A stretch of DNA of 18,383 bases from JANXSD01 sp043758125 (lineage in GTDB: Bacteria > Bacteroidota > Bacteroidia > AKYH767-A > OLB10): positions 1-18,383 of the forward strand of contig JAYVOC010000223.1 in assembly GCA_043758125.1 (NCBI GenBank), read 5' to 3'. A program made the position numbers and the translations under genes. How positions within the stretch are numbered: the first letter of the stretch is position 1; each line of letters opens with the position of its first letter. Positions 1-8,182 of this stretch are shown piece by piece. The notes beneath the pieces are model-generated. The model did not search any database, had not been told where the DNA came from, and saw only the letters and a program-made list of their open reading frames with translations.

Positions 1-512
1 GTTGTTTGATGTGCCTCATAAAATGCGTCTGGAGTATCTAACTGAAAAACATTTTTCCAACCACCACCATCATGTGGTTTCATGTACACAGGAAATCCAG
101 TATAGTTGAACATACCTTGCCAATCAAGCGGCATTGAAAGATTGCGAAATGAGGCTTCTGATGTATCATCAGGCCATTGATTCGAAGGAAGTAATGTAGT
201 TTTTGGAACAGGAATTCCTAAACGCATTGCTAAACAATTATTGAAAAATTTCTCATCAGCACTCCACCAAAAAGGATTATTTAACACTGCTGTTCCCGAT
301 AATGCTGCATTCTTTAGCCACGCACGATAAAAAGGAACATCTTGAGAGATACGATCCATCACAACATGATAATCGACACCTTCACCTTGAATACATTTCT
401 CAATTTTCACTAATTCAGCATGGATTCCAGGTTCGTTTTTTTCGTTGATGCGTTGAATTAAAGCGTCGGGAAAACTGCGCTCCTTCCCATGGAGGATACC
501 AATACGTTTCAT
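1..512 (-). CDS. ATP-grasp ligase-like protein, N-terminal part (runs off the left edge)
   Basis: The open frame starts at an ATG at 512-510 and reads without a stop to the left edge, giving 170 residues. The N-terminus (MKRIGILHGKERSFPDALI) looks like the first Rossmann-like strand of the pre-ATP-grasp domain. At residues 139-155 the segment GFPVYMKPHDGGGWKNV has the ATP-grasp signature: a lysine (K145) expected to bind ATP phosphates, followed by a glycine-rich loop (G149-G151). Family knowledge: such enzymes join a carboxylate to an amine or thiol through an acyl-phosphate intermediate. The substrate cannot be told, because the catalytic C-terminal half lies outside the window. The gene sits 39 bp downstream of an esterase on the same strand, so the two are probably co-transcribed. 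The assignment as ATP-grasp is fairly firm; anything more specific (glutathione-synthetase-like, RimK-like, peptide ligase) is open. Confidence 0.82.
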   Translation of the reverse strand, partial: MKRIGILHGKERSFPDALIQRINEKNEPGIHAELVKIEKCIQGEGVDYHVVMDRISQDVPFYRAWLKNAALSGTAVLNNPFWWSADEKFFNNCLAMRLGIPVPKTTLLPSNQWPDDTSEASFRNLSMPLDWQGMFNYTGFPVYMKPHDGGGWKNVFQLDTPDAFYEAHQT

Positions 513-551
513 AATTTTTGTGATTTATTTCTTAGATGATTTTGTTGTTTG

Positions 552-1265
552 TTAATTGAATTTCATTCTGCCAAAATAGGAGGGAAGCATCTCTCGCCAT
601 ACCGGCCAATCATGCACAGCATTCGGACGAACATCCAGCCAATGAGGAATATTTTTACGCTGCATAATTTCTGCTAATCGTTTATTTTGTGGCAAACAAA
701 AATCTTCTTCACCAACACCTAAAACAATTCCCATCTTCCAAATATTTTCATCAGATAAAGATCCAAGAAAATCTACAGGGTTATTGTAATACACATTTTC
801 ATCATAAAATCCATCAAGGTGATTTTTAATATCGAAAGCACCACCCATGCTAAAAACATCGCGTACACGATCTGGATGACGTAATGCAAAGTTGATCGCC
901 TGATATCCGCCAAAGCTACATCCAGCCATCACAACTTTATCATGACCCGTTTCATTGCAAGCTCTACTAACAACTTCATTAAGGATAAAGCTATCGTAAT
1001 AAGTATGATTCTTTATGCGATCTGATGGATGAATCATTTCATTGTAAAATGAATGCTCATCAACACTATCCGGACAGTAAATCTTTATCAAACCATTATC
1101 TAAAAACCATGAAACTGATTCGATAAGATAAAAATCTTTGTTTTGGTGATAGGTTCCCATCGACGTGGGAAAAATGATTACTGGAACTCCTGAATGTCCG
1201 AATATGAGCATTTCTGTCTCCTTACCGAGTATCGGTGAGTACCACTTAACGTATTCTTCTTGCAC
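552..1265 (-). CDS. Alpha/beta-hydrolase, esterase D-like family
   Basis: This is a putative serine esterase of the esterase D / Fes-like alpha/beta-hydrolase family, cytoplasmic because no signal peptide is visible. Numbering from the longest open frame (TTG at 1295, 247 residues): the nucleophile elbow GCSFGG puts the catalytic serine at S127, an acidic residue for the triad lies in VGEEDF (E196-D198), and the histidine is H228 in AVHDW. FGHSGVPVIIFPTSMG (32-47) fits the oxyanion-side strand of the family. I place the start at a GTG at 1265-1263 (residue 11), not at the TTG at 1295. The TTG falls inside a TAnnTTTG promoter element, and the shorter form (MQEEYVKWYSP) resembles the usual family N-terminus. 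The longer form 552..1295 remains possible. The downstream neighbour is an ATP-grasp ligase, so the ester or thioester cleaved may belong to a product of that ligase (inference). Confidence 0.83.
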   Translation of the reverse strand: MQEEYVKWYSPILGKETEMLIFGHSGVPVIIFPTSMGTYHQNKDFYLIESVSWFLDNGLIKIYCPDSVDEHSFYNEMIHPSDRIKNHTYYDSFILNEVVSRACNETGHDKVVMAGCSFGGYQAINFALRHPDRVRDVFSMGGAFDIKNHLDGFYDENVYYNNPVDFLGSLSDENIWKMGIVLGVGEEDFCLPQNKRLAEIMQRKNIPHWLDVRPNAVHDWPVWREMLPSYFGRMKFN

Positions 1266-1292
1266 AGCTAAAAATGTATTTTGGTTAGATGA

Positions 1293-1300
1293 CAAATATA
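1293..1300 (-). promoter_or_regulatory. Bacteroidota -7 promoter element of the esterase/ATP-grasp operon
   Basis: Read on the minus strand the octamer is TATATTTG, an exact match to the TAnnTTTG consensus. Transcription would start a few bases further into the frame, roughly 1286-1290, which leaves the TTG at 1295 untranscribed. No clear -33 TTG/TTTG is seen at the expected spacing, so support comes from the -7 match and its position just ahead of the gene. Confidence 0.45.
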
Positions 1301-1458
1301 ATTAGTAAAAGGGTAAGAAAAAACTAATTCTTTTTGGTTATTGAAAATATTACTATTTCTTTAAATGGTATTAAATGCGGTCTTAAAGAGTGGTTTTAAG
1401 CCCCTCAGACTAGTATATTTTCAACAAAAAGTGATTCGTGATGGATATGTTTAACGAA

Positions 1459-1466
1459 TAGATTTG
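1459..1466 (+). promoter_or_regulatory. Bacteroidota -7 promoter element of the large surface-protein gene
   Basis: TAGATTTG matches TAnnTTTG exactly and ends 28 bp before the ATG at 1495, which would give a leader of about 20-25 nt. A TTCG at 1435-1438, 20 bp upstream, is a near match to the -33 TTTG. The position between divergent genes supports the call. Confidence 0.5.
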
Positions 1467-1494
1467 GTGCTGTCAACAATAAAAATTTCATCAA

Positions 1495-4400
1495 ATGAAT
1501 CTCACAAAACATTTTTTTTATCTTCTAATGGCATTCTTTTTATGCACTACAGCAGGTATTTCTCAATCAAATTGGTTGAATCGCTTTGGAGGAAAAGGAA
1601 ACGATGAAGCACTCTGCAATACTGTTTCGAAAAGTGGCAATATTTATACCGCAGGATATTTTAGTTTAGGTGCTGAATTTGGCAATAATCACCTTCTATC
1701 AACTGGAAGTGGCGATGTTTATATTTCTTGTCAAGACTCGCTGGGGAATTTATTATGGACTGTAAGAGGTGGCGGCACAAGATCTGATCGAGCTTATGGT
1801 ATCTCAAATAACGATTCAGGATTTATTTTTGTTACAGGAACCTACTCCGGAAATGTAACTTTTGGACAATTTAGTTTGGCAGGAAATGACACCACGCAGG
1901 ATATTTTTGTTGCCAAGTTAGATAGCGTAGGAAATTTTATTTGGGTGAAATCTTTTGGTGGACCTGATAATGATTTAGCATTTAGCATTGCAGCAGATAG
2001 AAACGGTAATGCCGTAATCGTTGGGCAGTTTAAAGGTACATGCCAATTTGGAACTCAAACTTTGTCAAGTAAAATTGATCCAAATACAAATCTTTCATCT
2101 TATGATATTTTCATCTTAAAATTAGATACTGTTGGAGATGTTGTTTGGGTAAAACAAGGACTAGCAAGTTATGATGATCGTGCAAATTCAATAGTGATTT
2201 CCGAAACCAATGAAATTTATGTGACAGGACAATTTTCTGATTCAATAACTTTTGATACTGCACATAATTATGTTGTTTCTAACGCAGGTTTTATACTTAA
2301 ATTAAATGAATCTGGACAAGAACAATGGTTCAAAGCATTTTTTGGTTCTCAACTTTCTCCGCGCTCTATTTTTAATTTTCAAAAGCAATTAGGTATCGCT
2401 GGTGATTATTCGGGAATCTTCAATTACGATGGACAAACAGTTTTGAATTTAAATGGACCAAAAAATTACAACTATTTTATTTTATTGGTTGATAGTGATG
2501 GCGTTTTATATCAATCTAAAGGAGCGGGTTCCGATCATCCATTAAGTTTAACTGCTGCAAATGCACTTGGAGATAGCATTTATGTTGCAGGAACTTTTCG
2601 TTGTACCATGACTGATTTTTCAAGTAATTATGGAACTGGAATTTTTAATAGCGTTGGTTTTAGAGACATTTTTGTTGCAGGGTATAATCAACTATTAGAG
2701 CGTAATTGGGAACGACAACTCGGTGGTCCTGGAGATGATTTCGTTTCTTCAATTGCAATTTCGAAAAGTTTTAATACAATTATCGCAGGTAGTTTTCAAT
2801 CAATTTTTAATGCACCAAGTGGTAACACTTTTATTCCAAATGCAGTAACATTCGATTCAAGTTTTTATGGTCCACAACAATATACCTTTTTGTGTGGCGA
2901 CCCTCATTATGGATCTTATATATCAATTTATTCAGAAGGATTTAAAGATATTTTATCAGCCTCAGCAATTGATCTCTCACGATTGCCTTACGATTATTTT
3001 GATCGCGGTAATTTTAATTGTATTCGAGATTCTTTATTGCCATACATCAATCAAAATAACGATTCATTGATTGCTTGTGATCGTATAAGGTTGTATGCTC
3101 ATTTGAGAACAGGTAGAGATGGAGTTATAGGTCCTAAATATAATTTTACTTGGTCGGATGGAAGTGTTGATGATACGATTTTGGTTACGCAAAGTGGTTG
3201 GTATGTTTTGCAAATTCAAACTGTTGATGAATGTAGAATTTATGTAGATTCAGTTTATGTTACGGTTTATATTTCACCACCTTCACCAATTATTGCAACA
3301 ACAAATGGTCGGTTAGAATATGCAATTCCCGAATATTGTTGTTATCATAAATTGCTATCGTTAGATTCAATACCAACTTACTTATATTGTACGAATGTTC
3401 CTCCAGGGTATCCTGTTTTTTGGACCACTCCATTAGGAAATATTTATAATGATTCGGTATTGGTAAATGGAAGTGGATGTTATTCCTGTCATATTATAAC
3501 TCCCGGTGGATACTGTTCAAGTAGCGTATGTATCGAGGTGAAAACCTTTACTCCTCCTCAAGGTTTTCCATCTAATTTTAATCCTCAAATAATTTTTGCT
3601 AATCAAATTTTTGAAACCAGCGATACTGTAGAAATTTGTGAAAATGAATTTTTTAGTATGGAAATGGTTGATAGCATTCAGCACATTCTTAATCATCATC
3701 CTGATATTATTGCAATGGTGAATTGGCAAATTTCTGGTGGATTTAATTTCTATTTTCCACTTTCTGCACCTTATACTTTTCTTCAAAATCAACAAACATT
3801 TAAACCGACTAATGTTGGTTCAAGCAATTGCTCAGTAACAATAATTATTCAAGATCCAATTACCAATCAACCCATCTATACTGTTACAAGAAACTTTTTT
3901 CTTATCGTTAACCCATTGCCAATTCCGACTTCAACTTTTAGGGGACCACTATTTATTTGTCCTGGTGATACCGTTTCGTTAGTTGTTCGTCCTTCCCGAC
4001 GTTGTGTTTTTTCAGGACCTGGAATTGTTTTTATTAACGCAAATAGTGATAGTATTAGAGTTGTTTCGGAAGGATATTATAGTGCAAAATTTCTAGAAGT
4101 AGATTCAATTACCGGATGTTCCCAATCTGTTGAATTGCGTTACAAAATTACTACTACTCCATCTCCAGTGATTACTATGTTTCCTGCAAATGGAATTCTT
4201 TGTCCTGGCGATTCCGTTTTATTAACTGCTGAAAATGGTTCACACTATGAATGGAATGGACCGTTAAATTCTGTGTTAGATTCTACGCAAAGTATTTATG
4301 TAAGTGCTGTAGGTCTGTATCATTATACTGTTACTGATTCTAGTGGATGTCGATTAATTTCGGAATTTTCAGAGGTAAAAGAATATTCAACTCCTTACCT

Positions 4401-6495
4401 AACGTCAAGTCCTTCACCCGTTATTTGTTTAGGAGGTGAAATAACAATTAGTGTTCAAACAAATAATCCGAATGGAATAGTTTGGGATAGTCCACTATCA
4501 GGAAATTCCGAAACACAAACAATTACAAGTCCAGGAATTTATACGTGTACTGTTTTCGCATGTGGCATTTATACCGCGCTTAGTATAAATGTAACGCTTT
4601 CACAAGTAGTTGCCACGATTGATAAAGGTGATACCATCACAATTTGTCAGGGCGATACGTTAACGTTAAATGCGAATGGAGGAATGGCAAATTATAATTG
4701 GATTCCATCAGGTTCATCATTACAAAGTTTTAATGTATACAATGCAGGAATGTATGTTTTACAAACTCAAGATCTTTACGGATGTATCGCATTTGATACC
4801 ATTCGCGTTGATACATTTCCCCGACCGGCAGCGCCACAAACTTTTGATGATTTGGTTTGCGTAGGTACAAACGCAACGCTCTCTGCATCTGCTGCCGGTC
4901 CTTTATTTTGGTATGATACTATGGTTGGTGGTAATCTACTTCTTAATGGAAATCCATTGTTGATTCAATCTTTGTTAGCTACCACAAATTATTTTGTTGC
5001 TACTAATGATGGACGATGTAATAGTATCAGAACTAAAGTTACTGCTTTTGTAAATCCTGTTTCACAGCCACCAATTATTTCTAATGACTCTGTTTTTTGT
5101 GATATGGATACAATACGATTAAATGTTCCACTATATCCAACAGCGAACTATCAATGGTTGGGTCCCAATGGTTTTTCAGCTCAACAAAATAATATACTTA
5201 TTCCAATTGCTACAACAATTAATACTGGTTATTATTCTATTCAAATTTCCGATAGTCAATGTACTGGACCAATCGATAGTATTTATGTTACTGTTAAATC
5301 CCCATTGATTGTTCAAATTTTAACGCAATCCCATATTCCGAAGTGTCCTGGTGATACTGTAATTTTGTATACTAATACTATTTACAGTCATTATAAATGG
5401 TTGCCGAATAATAATTCAAATAGTATTTTAAATGTGTTGTCACCAGGAAATTACTCACTAATTGCAACAGATAATTTTGGATGTATAGGATTAAGCAATG
5501 TAATAAATGTTACGCAAGCTATTGTTCCTCCTGCTCCAGTAATTTCTGGTGTAACTTCGATATGTGAAACGGATACTCTTTCACTTGCTATTTCAAATAT
5601 TCCAGGTGTAACCTATTCTTGGCATGGACCGTTATCCTCCAACTCACTTTCGCAGGACACAACATTAACAATTGTTTCACCTTTACCTATTTCAGGAAAT
5701 TATACAGTTGTTGGTTCAAGTGTTGATGGATGTGAATTTTATAATTCCATTTTTGTTACTATTCAAAAGTTGCAAAATATTTCAGTACTCGGAAAAACAA
5801 ATCTCTGTTATGGCGACTCACTCCATTTGCAATTGTTAAGTCCAAGTTTAAATGGTTTATTATGGCAAGGTCCGAATGGTTTTTCTTCTTCTGCTTACGT
5901 AATTTCAATCCCTAGCATGGATAGTACTAAATCGGGGATTTATTATGTAGCTACAACAAAAGGTTTATGCAAAACATTCGATTCAATCAATGTTAGGATT
6001 GAACCTTTACGCAGCTTTAGTTTAGGAAATGATACTGTAATTTGCAATGGTGATGAATTCAATCTTTCAGTTCCTGGAAATTTTAATACCTATACTTGGA
6101 ACTTTAGCCAAAGTAATAGTCAAACAGCACTTATCGATACAGCAGGATTGTGGATAGTAAATGTGACGTATGGGCCTGGTTGCACTGCAAGTGATTCTAT
6201 CTATATCGATATGATTAATTGCAACTATTTTATTCCAAATGTGATTACACCTAATGGTGATGGAAATAATGATGTTATGAAAGTGAATTACCCATCAGCT
6301 CGTAATGTAAACGTGAAAATTATGAATAGATGGGGAAAAAATATCAGAGAAATTAGTGCAATTATTCCCACTTGGGATGGTACTGATGATCATCAAATAG
6401 TAGTGCCTGAGGGATCATATTTTTATTCCATTATCATAACAGATTATTATAGCCGTCAAATTAATATAAAAGGTTCAATAACGGTTATGTATTAA
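1495..6495 (+). CDS. Secreted multi-domain surface protein with SBBP repeats, Ig/PKD-like repeats and T9SS C-terminal domain
   Basis: 1666 residues, probably exported by Sec and then attached or released by the type IX secretion system; a role as adhesin or surface-layer component is inferred. Residues 1-24 form a signal peptide (hydrophobic core FFYLLMAFFLCTTAGIS). Residues about 27-450 carry SBBP-type propeller repeats, with recurring DIF(V/I)xKLDxxGNxxWxKxxGGPxxD and IYVTGxF phrases. Residues about 520-1573 hold around thirteen Ig/PKD-like modules with the pattern CxGDTxxLxxxxxxxYxW...GxYxVxVTxxxGC. The module at about 1110-1187 (with WYDTMVGG and LLATTNYFV) resembles the Ig_7 type common in Bacteroidota. 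Residues 614-680 are unusually cysteine-rich. Residues 1577-1666 match the gliding-motility-associated C-terminal domain (PNVITPNGDGNND, NRWGK, WDGT, VPEGSYFY). The ATG lies 28 bp after a promoter element and directly yields the signal peptide, so the start is secure. No enzymatic domain was recognised. Confidence 0.95.
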   Translation: MNLTKHFFYLLMAFFLCTTAGISQSNWLNRFGGKGNDEALCNTVSKSGNIYTAGYFSLGAEFGNNHLLSTGSGDVYISCQDSLGNLLWTVRGGGTRSDRAYGISNNDSGFIFVTGTYSGNVTFGQFSLAGNDTTQDIFVAKLDSVGNFIWVKSFGGPDNDLAFSIAADRNGNAVIVGQFKGTCQFGTQTLSSKIDPNTNLSSYDIFILKLDTVGDVVWVKQGLASYDDRANSIVISETNEIYVTGQFSDSITFDTAHNYVVSNAGFILKLNESGQEQWFKAFFGSQLSPRSIFNFQKQLGIAGDYSGIFNYDGQTVLNLNGPKNYNYFILLVDSDGVLYQSKGAGSDHPLSLTAANALGDSIYVAGTFRCTMTDFSSNYGTGIFNSVGFRDIFVAGYNQLLERNWERQLGGPGDDFVSSIAISKSFNTIIAGSFQSIFNAPSGNTFIPNAVTFDSSFYGPQQYTFLCGDPHYGSYISIYSEGFKDILSASAIDLSRLPYDYFDRGNFNCIRDSLLPYINQNNDSLIACDRIRLYAHLRTGRDGVIGPKYNFTWSDGSVDDTILVTQSGWYVLQIQTVDECRIYVDSVYVTVYISPPSPIIATTNGRLEYAIPEYCCYHKLLSLDSIPTYLYCTNVPPGYPVFWTTPLGNIYNDSVLVNGSGCYSCHIITPGGYCSSSVCIEVKTFTPPQGFPSNFNPQIIFANQIFETSDTVEICENEFFSMEMVDSIQHILNHHPDIIAMVNWQISGGFNFYFPLSAPYTFLQNQQTFKPTNVGSSNCSVTIIIQDPITNQPIYTVTRNFFLIVNPLPIPTSTFRGPLFICPGDTVSLVVRPSRRCVFSGPGIVFINANSDSIRVVSEGYYSAKFLEVDSITGCSQSVELRYKITTTPSPVITMFPANGILCPGDSVLLTAENGSHYEWNGPLNSVLDSTQSIYVSAVGLYHYTVTDSSGCRLISEFSEVKEYSTPYLTSSPSPVICLGGEITISVQTNNPNGIVWDSPLSGNSETQTITSPGIYTCTVFACGIYTALSINVTLSQVVATIDKGDTITICQGDTLTLNANGGMANYNWIPSGSSLQSFNVYNAGMYVLQTQDLYGCIAFDTIRVDTFPRPAAPQTFDDLVCVGTNATLSASAAGPLFWYDTMVGGNLLLNGNPLLIQSLLATTNYFVATNDGRCNSIRTKVTAFVNPVSQPPIISNDSVFCDMDTIRLNVPLYPTANYQWLGPNGFSAQQNNILIPIATTINTGYYSIQISDSQCTGPIDSIYVTVKSPLIVQILTQSHIPKCPGDTVILYTNTIYSHYKWLPNNNSNSILNVLSPGNYSLIATDNFGCIGLSNVINVTQAIVPPAPVISGVTSICETDTLSLAISNIPGVTYSWHGPLSSNSLSQDTTLTIVSPLPISGNYTVVGSSVDGCEFYNSIFVTIQKLQNISVLGKTNLCYGDSLHLQLLSPSLNGLLWQGPNGFSSSAYVISIPSMDSTKSGIYYVATTKGLCKTFDSINVRIEPLRSFSLGNDTVICNGDEFNLSVPGNFNTYTWNFSQSNSQTALIDTAGLWIVNVTYGPGCTASDSIYIDMINCNYFIPNVITPNGDGNNDVMKVNYPSARNVNVKIMNRWGKNIREISAIIPTWDGTDDHQIVVPEGSYFYSIIITDYYSRQINIKGSITVMY
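6223..6492 (+). other. T9SS sorting domain (gliding-motility-associated C-terminal type) of the surface protein
   Basis: This segment encodes residues 1577-1666. The motifs in order are PNVITPNGDGNND (acidic, asparagine-rich), VKIMNRWGK, TWDGTDD, VPEGSYFYSIII and a final IKGSITVMY strand. This is the arrangement of the CHU_C-type cargo domain (sometimes called type B), which directs proteins through the type IX secretion system. Its presence implies that the genome encodes a T9SS; no secretion component lies in this window. Confidence 0.9.
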
Positions 6496-6567
6496 TCAGT
6501 TTAAAAATTGTTAGTTTCTTATTTAACAAAATATCATCATCATAGTATAAAGTAAGTTCACTAAATT

Positions 6568-6575
6568 TACCTTTG
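6568..6575 (+). promoter_or_regulatory. Bacteroidota -7 promoter element abutting the glcD-like start codon
   Basis: TACCTTTG is an exact TAnnTTTG match ending only 4 bp before the ATG at 6580. With the usual placement of this element around -7, transcription would begin at or within a few bases of the start codon, giving a leaderless or nearly leaderless mRNA. No convincing -33 element is seen. Confidence 0.5.
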
Positions 6576-6579
6576 TACA

Positions 6580-7986
6580 ATGGAACTTGCATTAAAAAGT
6601 CTTTCTATAACTGTGATCAATGAGTTGATACAGATTTGTGGTGAGAAATATGTGTTTACTACTGAGGATATTTTAACTGATTACGGTCATGATGAAACCG
6701 AGGATTTACAATTTAATCCATCAGTAGTTGTTAAGCCAATTACGCCGGAAGAGATTTCTGCAATCATGTATCTTGCAAATCGAGAGCGTATACCCGTCAC
6801 TCCGCGAGGAGCAGGAACTGGTTTAAGTGGCGGGGCATTGCCTGTTTACGGAGGTATTCTTCTCTCTACCGAGCGGATGAATAAAATTTTGGAAATCGAC
6901 GAACGTAACCTCCAAGCTACTGTAGAACCTGGCGTTATCAATCAAGTTTTTCGTGATGCCGTAGAAGAAAAATCACTGTTTTATCCTCCTGATCCGGCAA
7001 GCAGAGGAACGTGTTTTTTGGGAGGTAATCTTGCTGAAAATTCGGGCGGTCCTAAGGCTGTAAAATATGGTGTTACCAAAGATTATATCCTCAATTGTGA
7101 AGTGGTACTTCCTACGGGAGAAATCATCTGGACAGGTGCTAATGTATTAAAGAATTCTACTGGATATAACCTTACTCAATTAATGGTTGGGAGTGAAGGA
7201 ACATTGGGTATCGTAACAAAAATTGTGGTGCGTTTAATACCGCTTCCAACACAAAATCTTTTGATGTTGATTCCTTTTCGTTCCGCAGAGAAAGCTTGTG
7301 AGGCCGTTTCAGCAGTTTTTAGAGCTGGATTTACACCTTCTGCAATGGAATTTCTAGAACGTGATGCGATCGATTATGTTTTGCAATATGTAGATGTAAA
7401 AATCCCTGTTAAAGATGACCATAAAGCGCATTTATTAGTGGAAGTTGATGGTAATGATCTTGATGTTTTATTTAAAGAATGTGAGCAGATAACGGAGCTC
7501 ATGTATCAATACGAATGCGATGAAGTTTTATTTGCAGATACCGCTCAACAAAAAGCGGATCTCTGGAAGATGCGACGATCAGCTGGAGAGGCAGTGAAGT
7601 CTCATTCCGTTTATAAGGAAGAAGATACTGTTGTTCCGCGAGCAGAACTTCCGATGTTACTTAAAGGCGTTAAAGAGATTGGTTCAAAATACGGGTTTCG
7701 CTCTGTATGTTACGGCCATGCAGGCGATGGAAATTTGCATGTGAATATCATTAAGGATGGAATGACGGATGACGAATGGGAAACAAAAGTGCCTCTAGGA
7801 ATTCGTGAGATTTTTCAACTTTGTGTAACGCTCGGAGGAACAATTTCTGGCGAACATGGAATAGGGTGGGTGCAGAAAGAATACATGGATATCCCCTTTA
7901 ATCCAACACAAATAAATCTACAAAAAGGAATTAAAAAGTTATTCGATCCCAATAATATTCTTAATCCAGGAAAGATGTTCGTTTAA
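6580..7986 (+). CDS. glcD: FAD-linked 2-hydroxyacid dehydrogenase (GlcD / D-lactate dehydrogenase-like)
   Basis: 468 residues, the normal length for GlcD-type flavoenzymes of the VAO/PCMH fold, which oxidise D-2-hydroxyacids such as glycolate, D-lactate or D-2-hydroxyglutarate to 2-oxoacids. The FAD-binding domain covers about residues 40-220: PRGAGTGLSGGALP (75-88), GGNLAENSGGPKAVKYGVTKDY (148-169) and GSEGTLGI (204-211). The C-terminal FAD-oxidase domain carries the substrate/metal-site motifs YGHAGDGNLHVNI (H380, H387) and SGEHGIGW (E425, H426), and the typical ending LFDPNNILNPGK. It has no iron-sulphur domain, unlike the long two-domain D-lactate dehydrogenases, and no GlcE or GlcF partner lies next to it. 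The start follows directly on a promoter element. Family assignment is firm, but the exact substrate cannot be decided from sequence; the symbol denotes the family only. Confidence 0.93.
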   Translation: MELALKSLSITVINELIQICGEKYVFTTEDILTDYGHDETEDLQFNPSVVVKPITPEEISAIMYLANRERIPVTPRGAGTGLSGGALPVYGGILLSTERMNKILEIDERNLQATVEPGVINQVFRDAVEEKSLFYPPDPASRGTCFLGGNLAENSGGPKAVKYGVTKDYILNCEVVLPTGEIIWTGANVLKNSTGYNLTQLMVGSEGTLGIVTKIVVRLIPLPTQNLLMLIPFRSAEKACEAVSAVFRAGFTPSAMEFLERDAIDYVLQYVDVKIPVKDDHKAHLLVEVDGNDLDVLFKECEQITELMYQYECDEVLFADTAQQKADLWKMRRSAGEAVKSHSVYKEEDTVVPRAELPMLLKGVKEIGSKYGFRSVCYGHAGDGNLHVNIIKDGMTDDEWETKVPLGIREIFQLCVTLGGTISGEHGIGWVQKEYMDIPFNPTQINLQKGIKKLFDPNNILNPGKMFV

Positions 7987-8100
7987 AAAAGTATTGGTTT
8001 AATAGAACAGCTTTACTGAACAAAAATATTTCAAGAATTAGCAGTGCTTTCAAGTATAGATTTTTCTTATTAAGCAATAAGATGGCAAATCAGCATTAAT

Positions 8101-8118
8101 TGTGAACTAAATATCACA
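8101..8118. promoter_or_regulatory. Inverted repeat, possible CRP/FNR-family operator
   Basis: TGTGA (8101-8105) and TCACA (8114-8118) are perfect inverted arms separated by 8 bp, in the 196-bp gap ahead of the DUF5723-like gene and 64 bp before its ATG. The arms equal those of E. coli CRP sites, but the spacer is 8 and not 6. Binding of any regulator is inference, and a chance palindrome in AT-rich DNA is possible. Confidence 0.2.
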
Positions 8119-8182
8119 TTTTTTCGTTTAAAATCAATTAGTACAATCGGTAAAGGCTGCAAAAGCGTAAATACCAATCTAA

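Noticed and set aside
1382..1400. CTTAAA / TTTAAG inverted repeat between the divergent esterase and surface-protein genes
   Set aside because: Short, A/T-only stem with a 7-nt loop that is expected by chance in this AT-rich gap; no link to a known operator.
2867..5308. Short open frames inside the large surface-protein gene (for example 2867-3070, 3517-3795 on the minus strand, 4670-4864, 5123-5308)
   Set aside because: They overlap a 1666-codon gene with clear domain structure, have unlikely compositions rich in Ile, His and Gln, and show no motif; they are shadows in other frames.
6505..6530. TTGTTA / TAACAA hairpin after the surface-protein gene, considered as its terminator
   Set aside because: The stem is only 6 A/T-rich pairs with a 10-nt loop and no T-tract after it.
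8065..8082. Hairpin TCTTATT-AAGC-AATAAGA in the gap after the glcD-like gene
   Set aside because: It is a perfect 7-bp stem but almost all A/T, and no T-tract follows on either strand; it does not qualify as a terminator.
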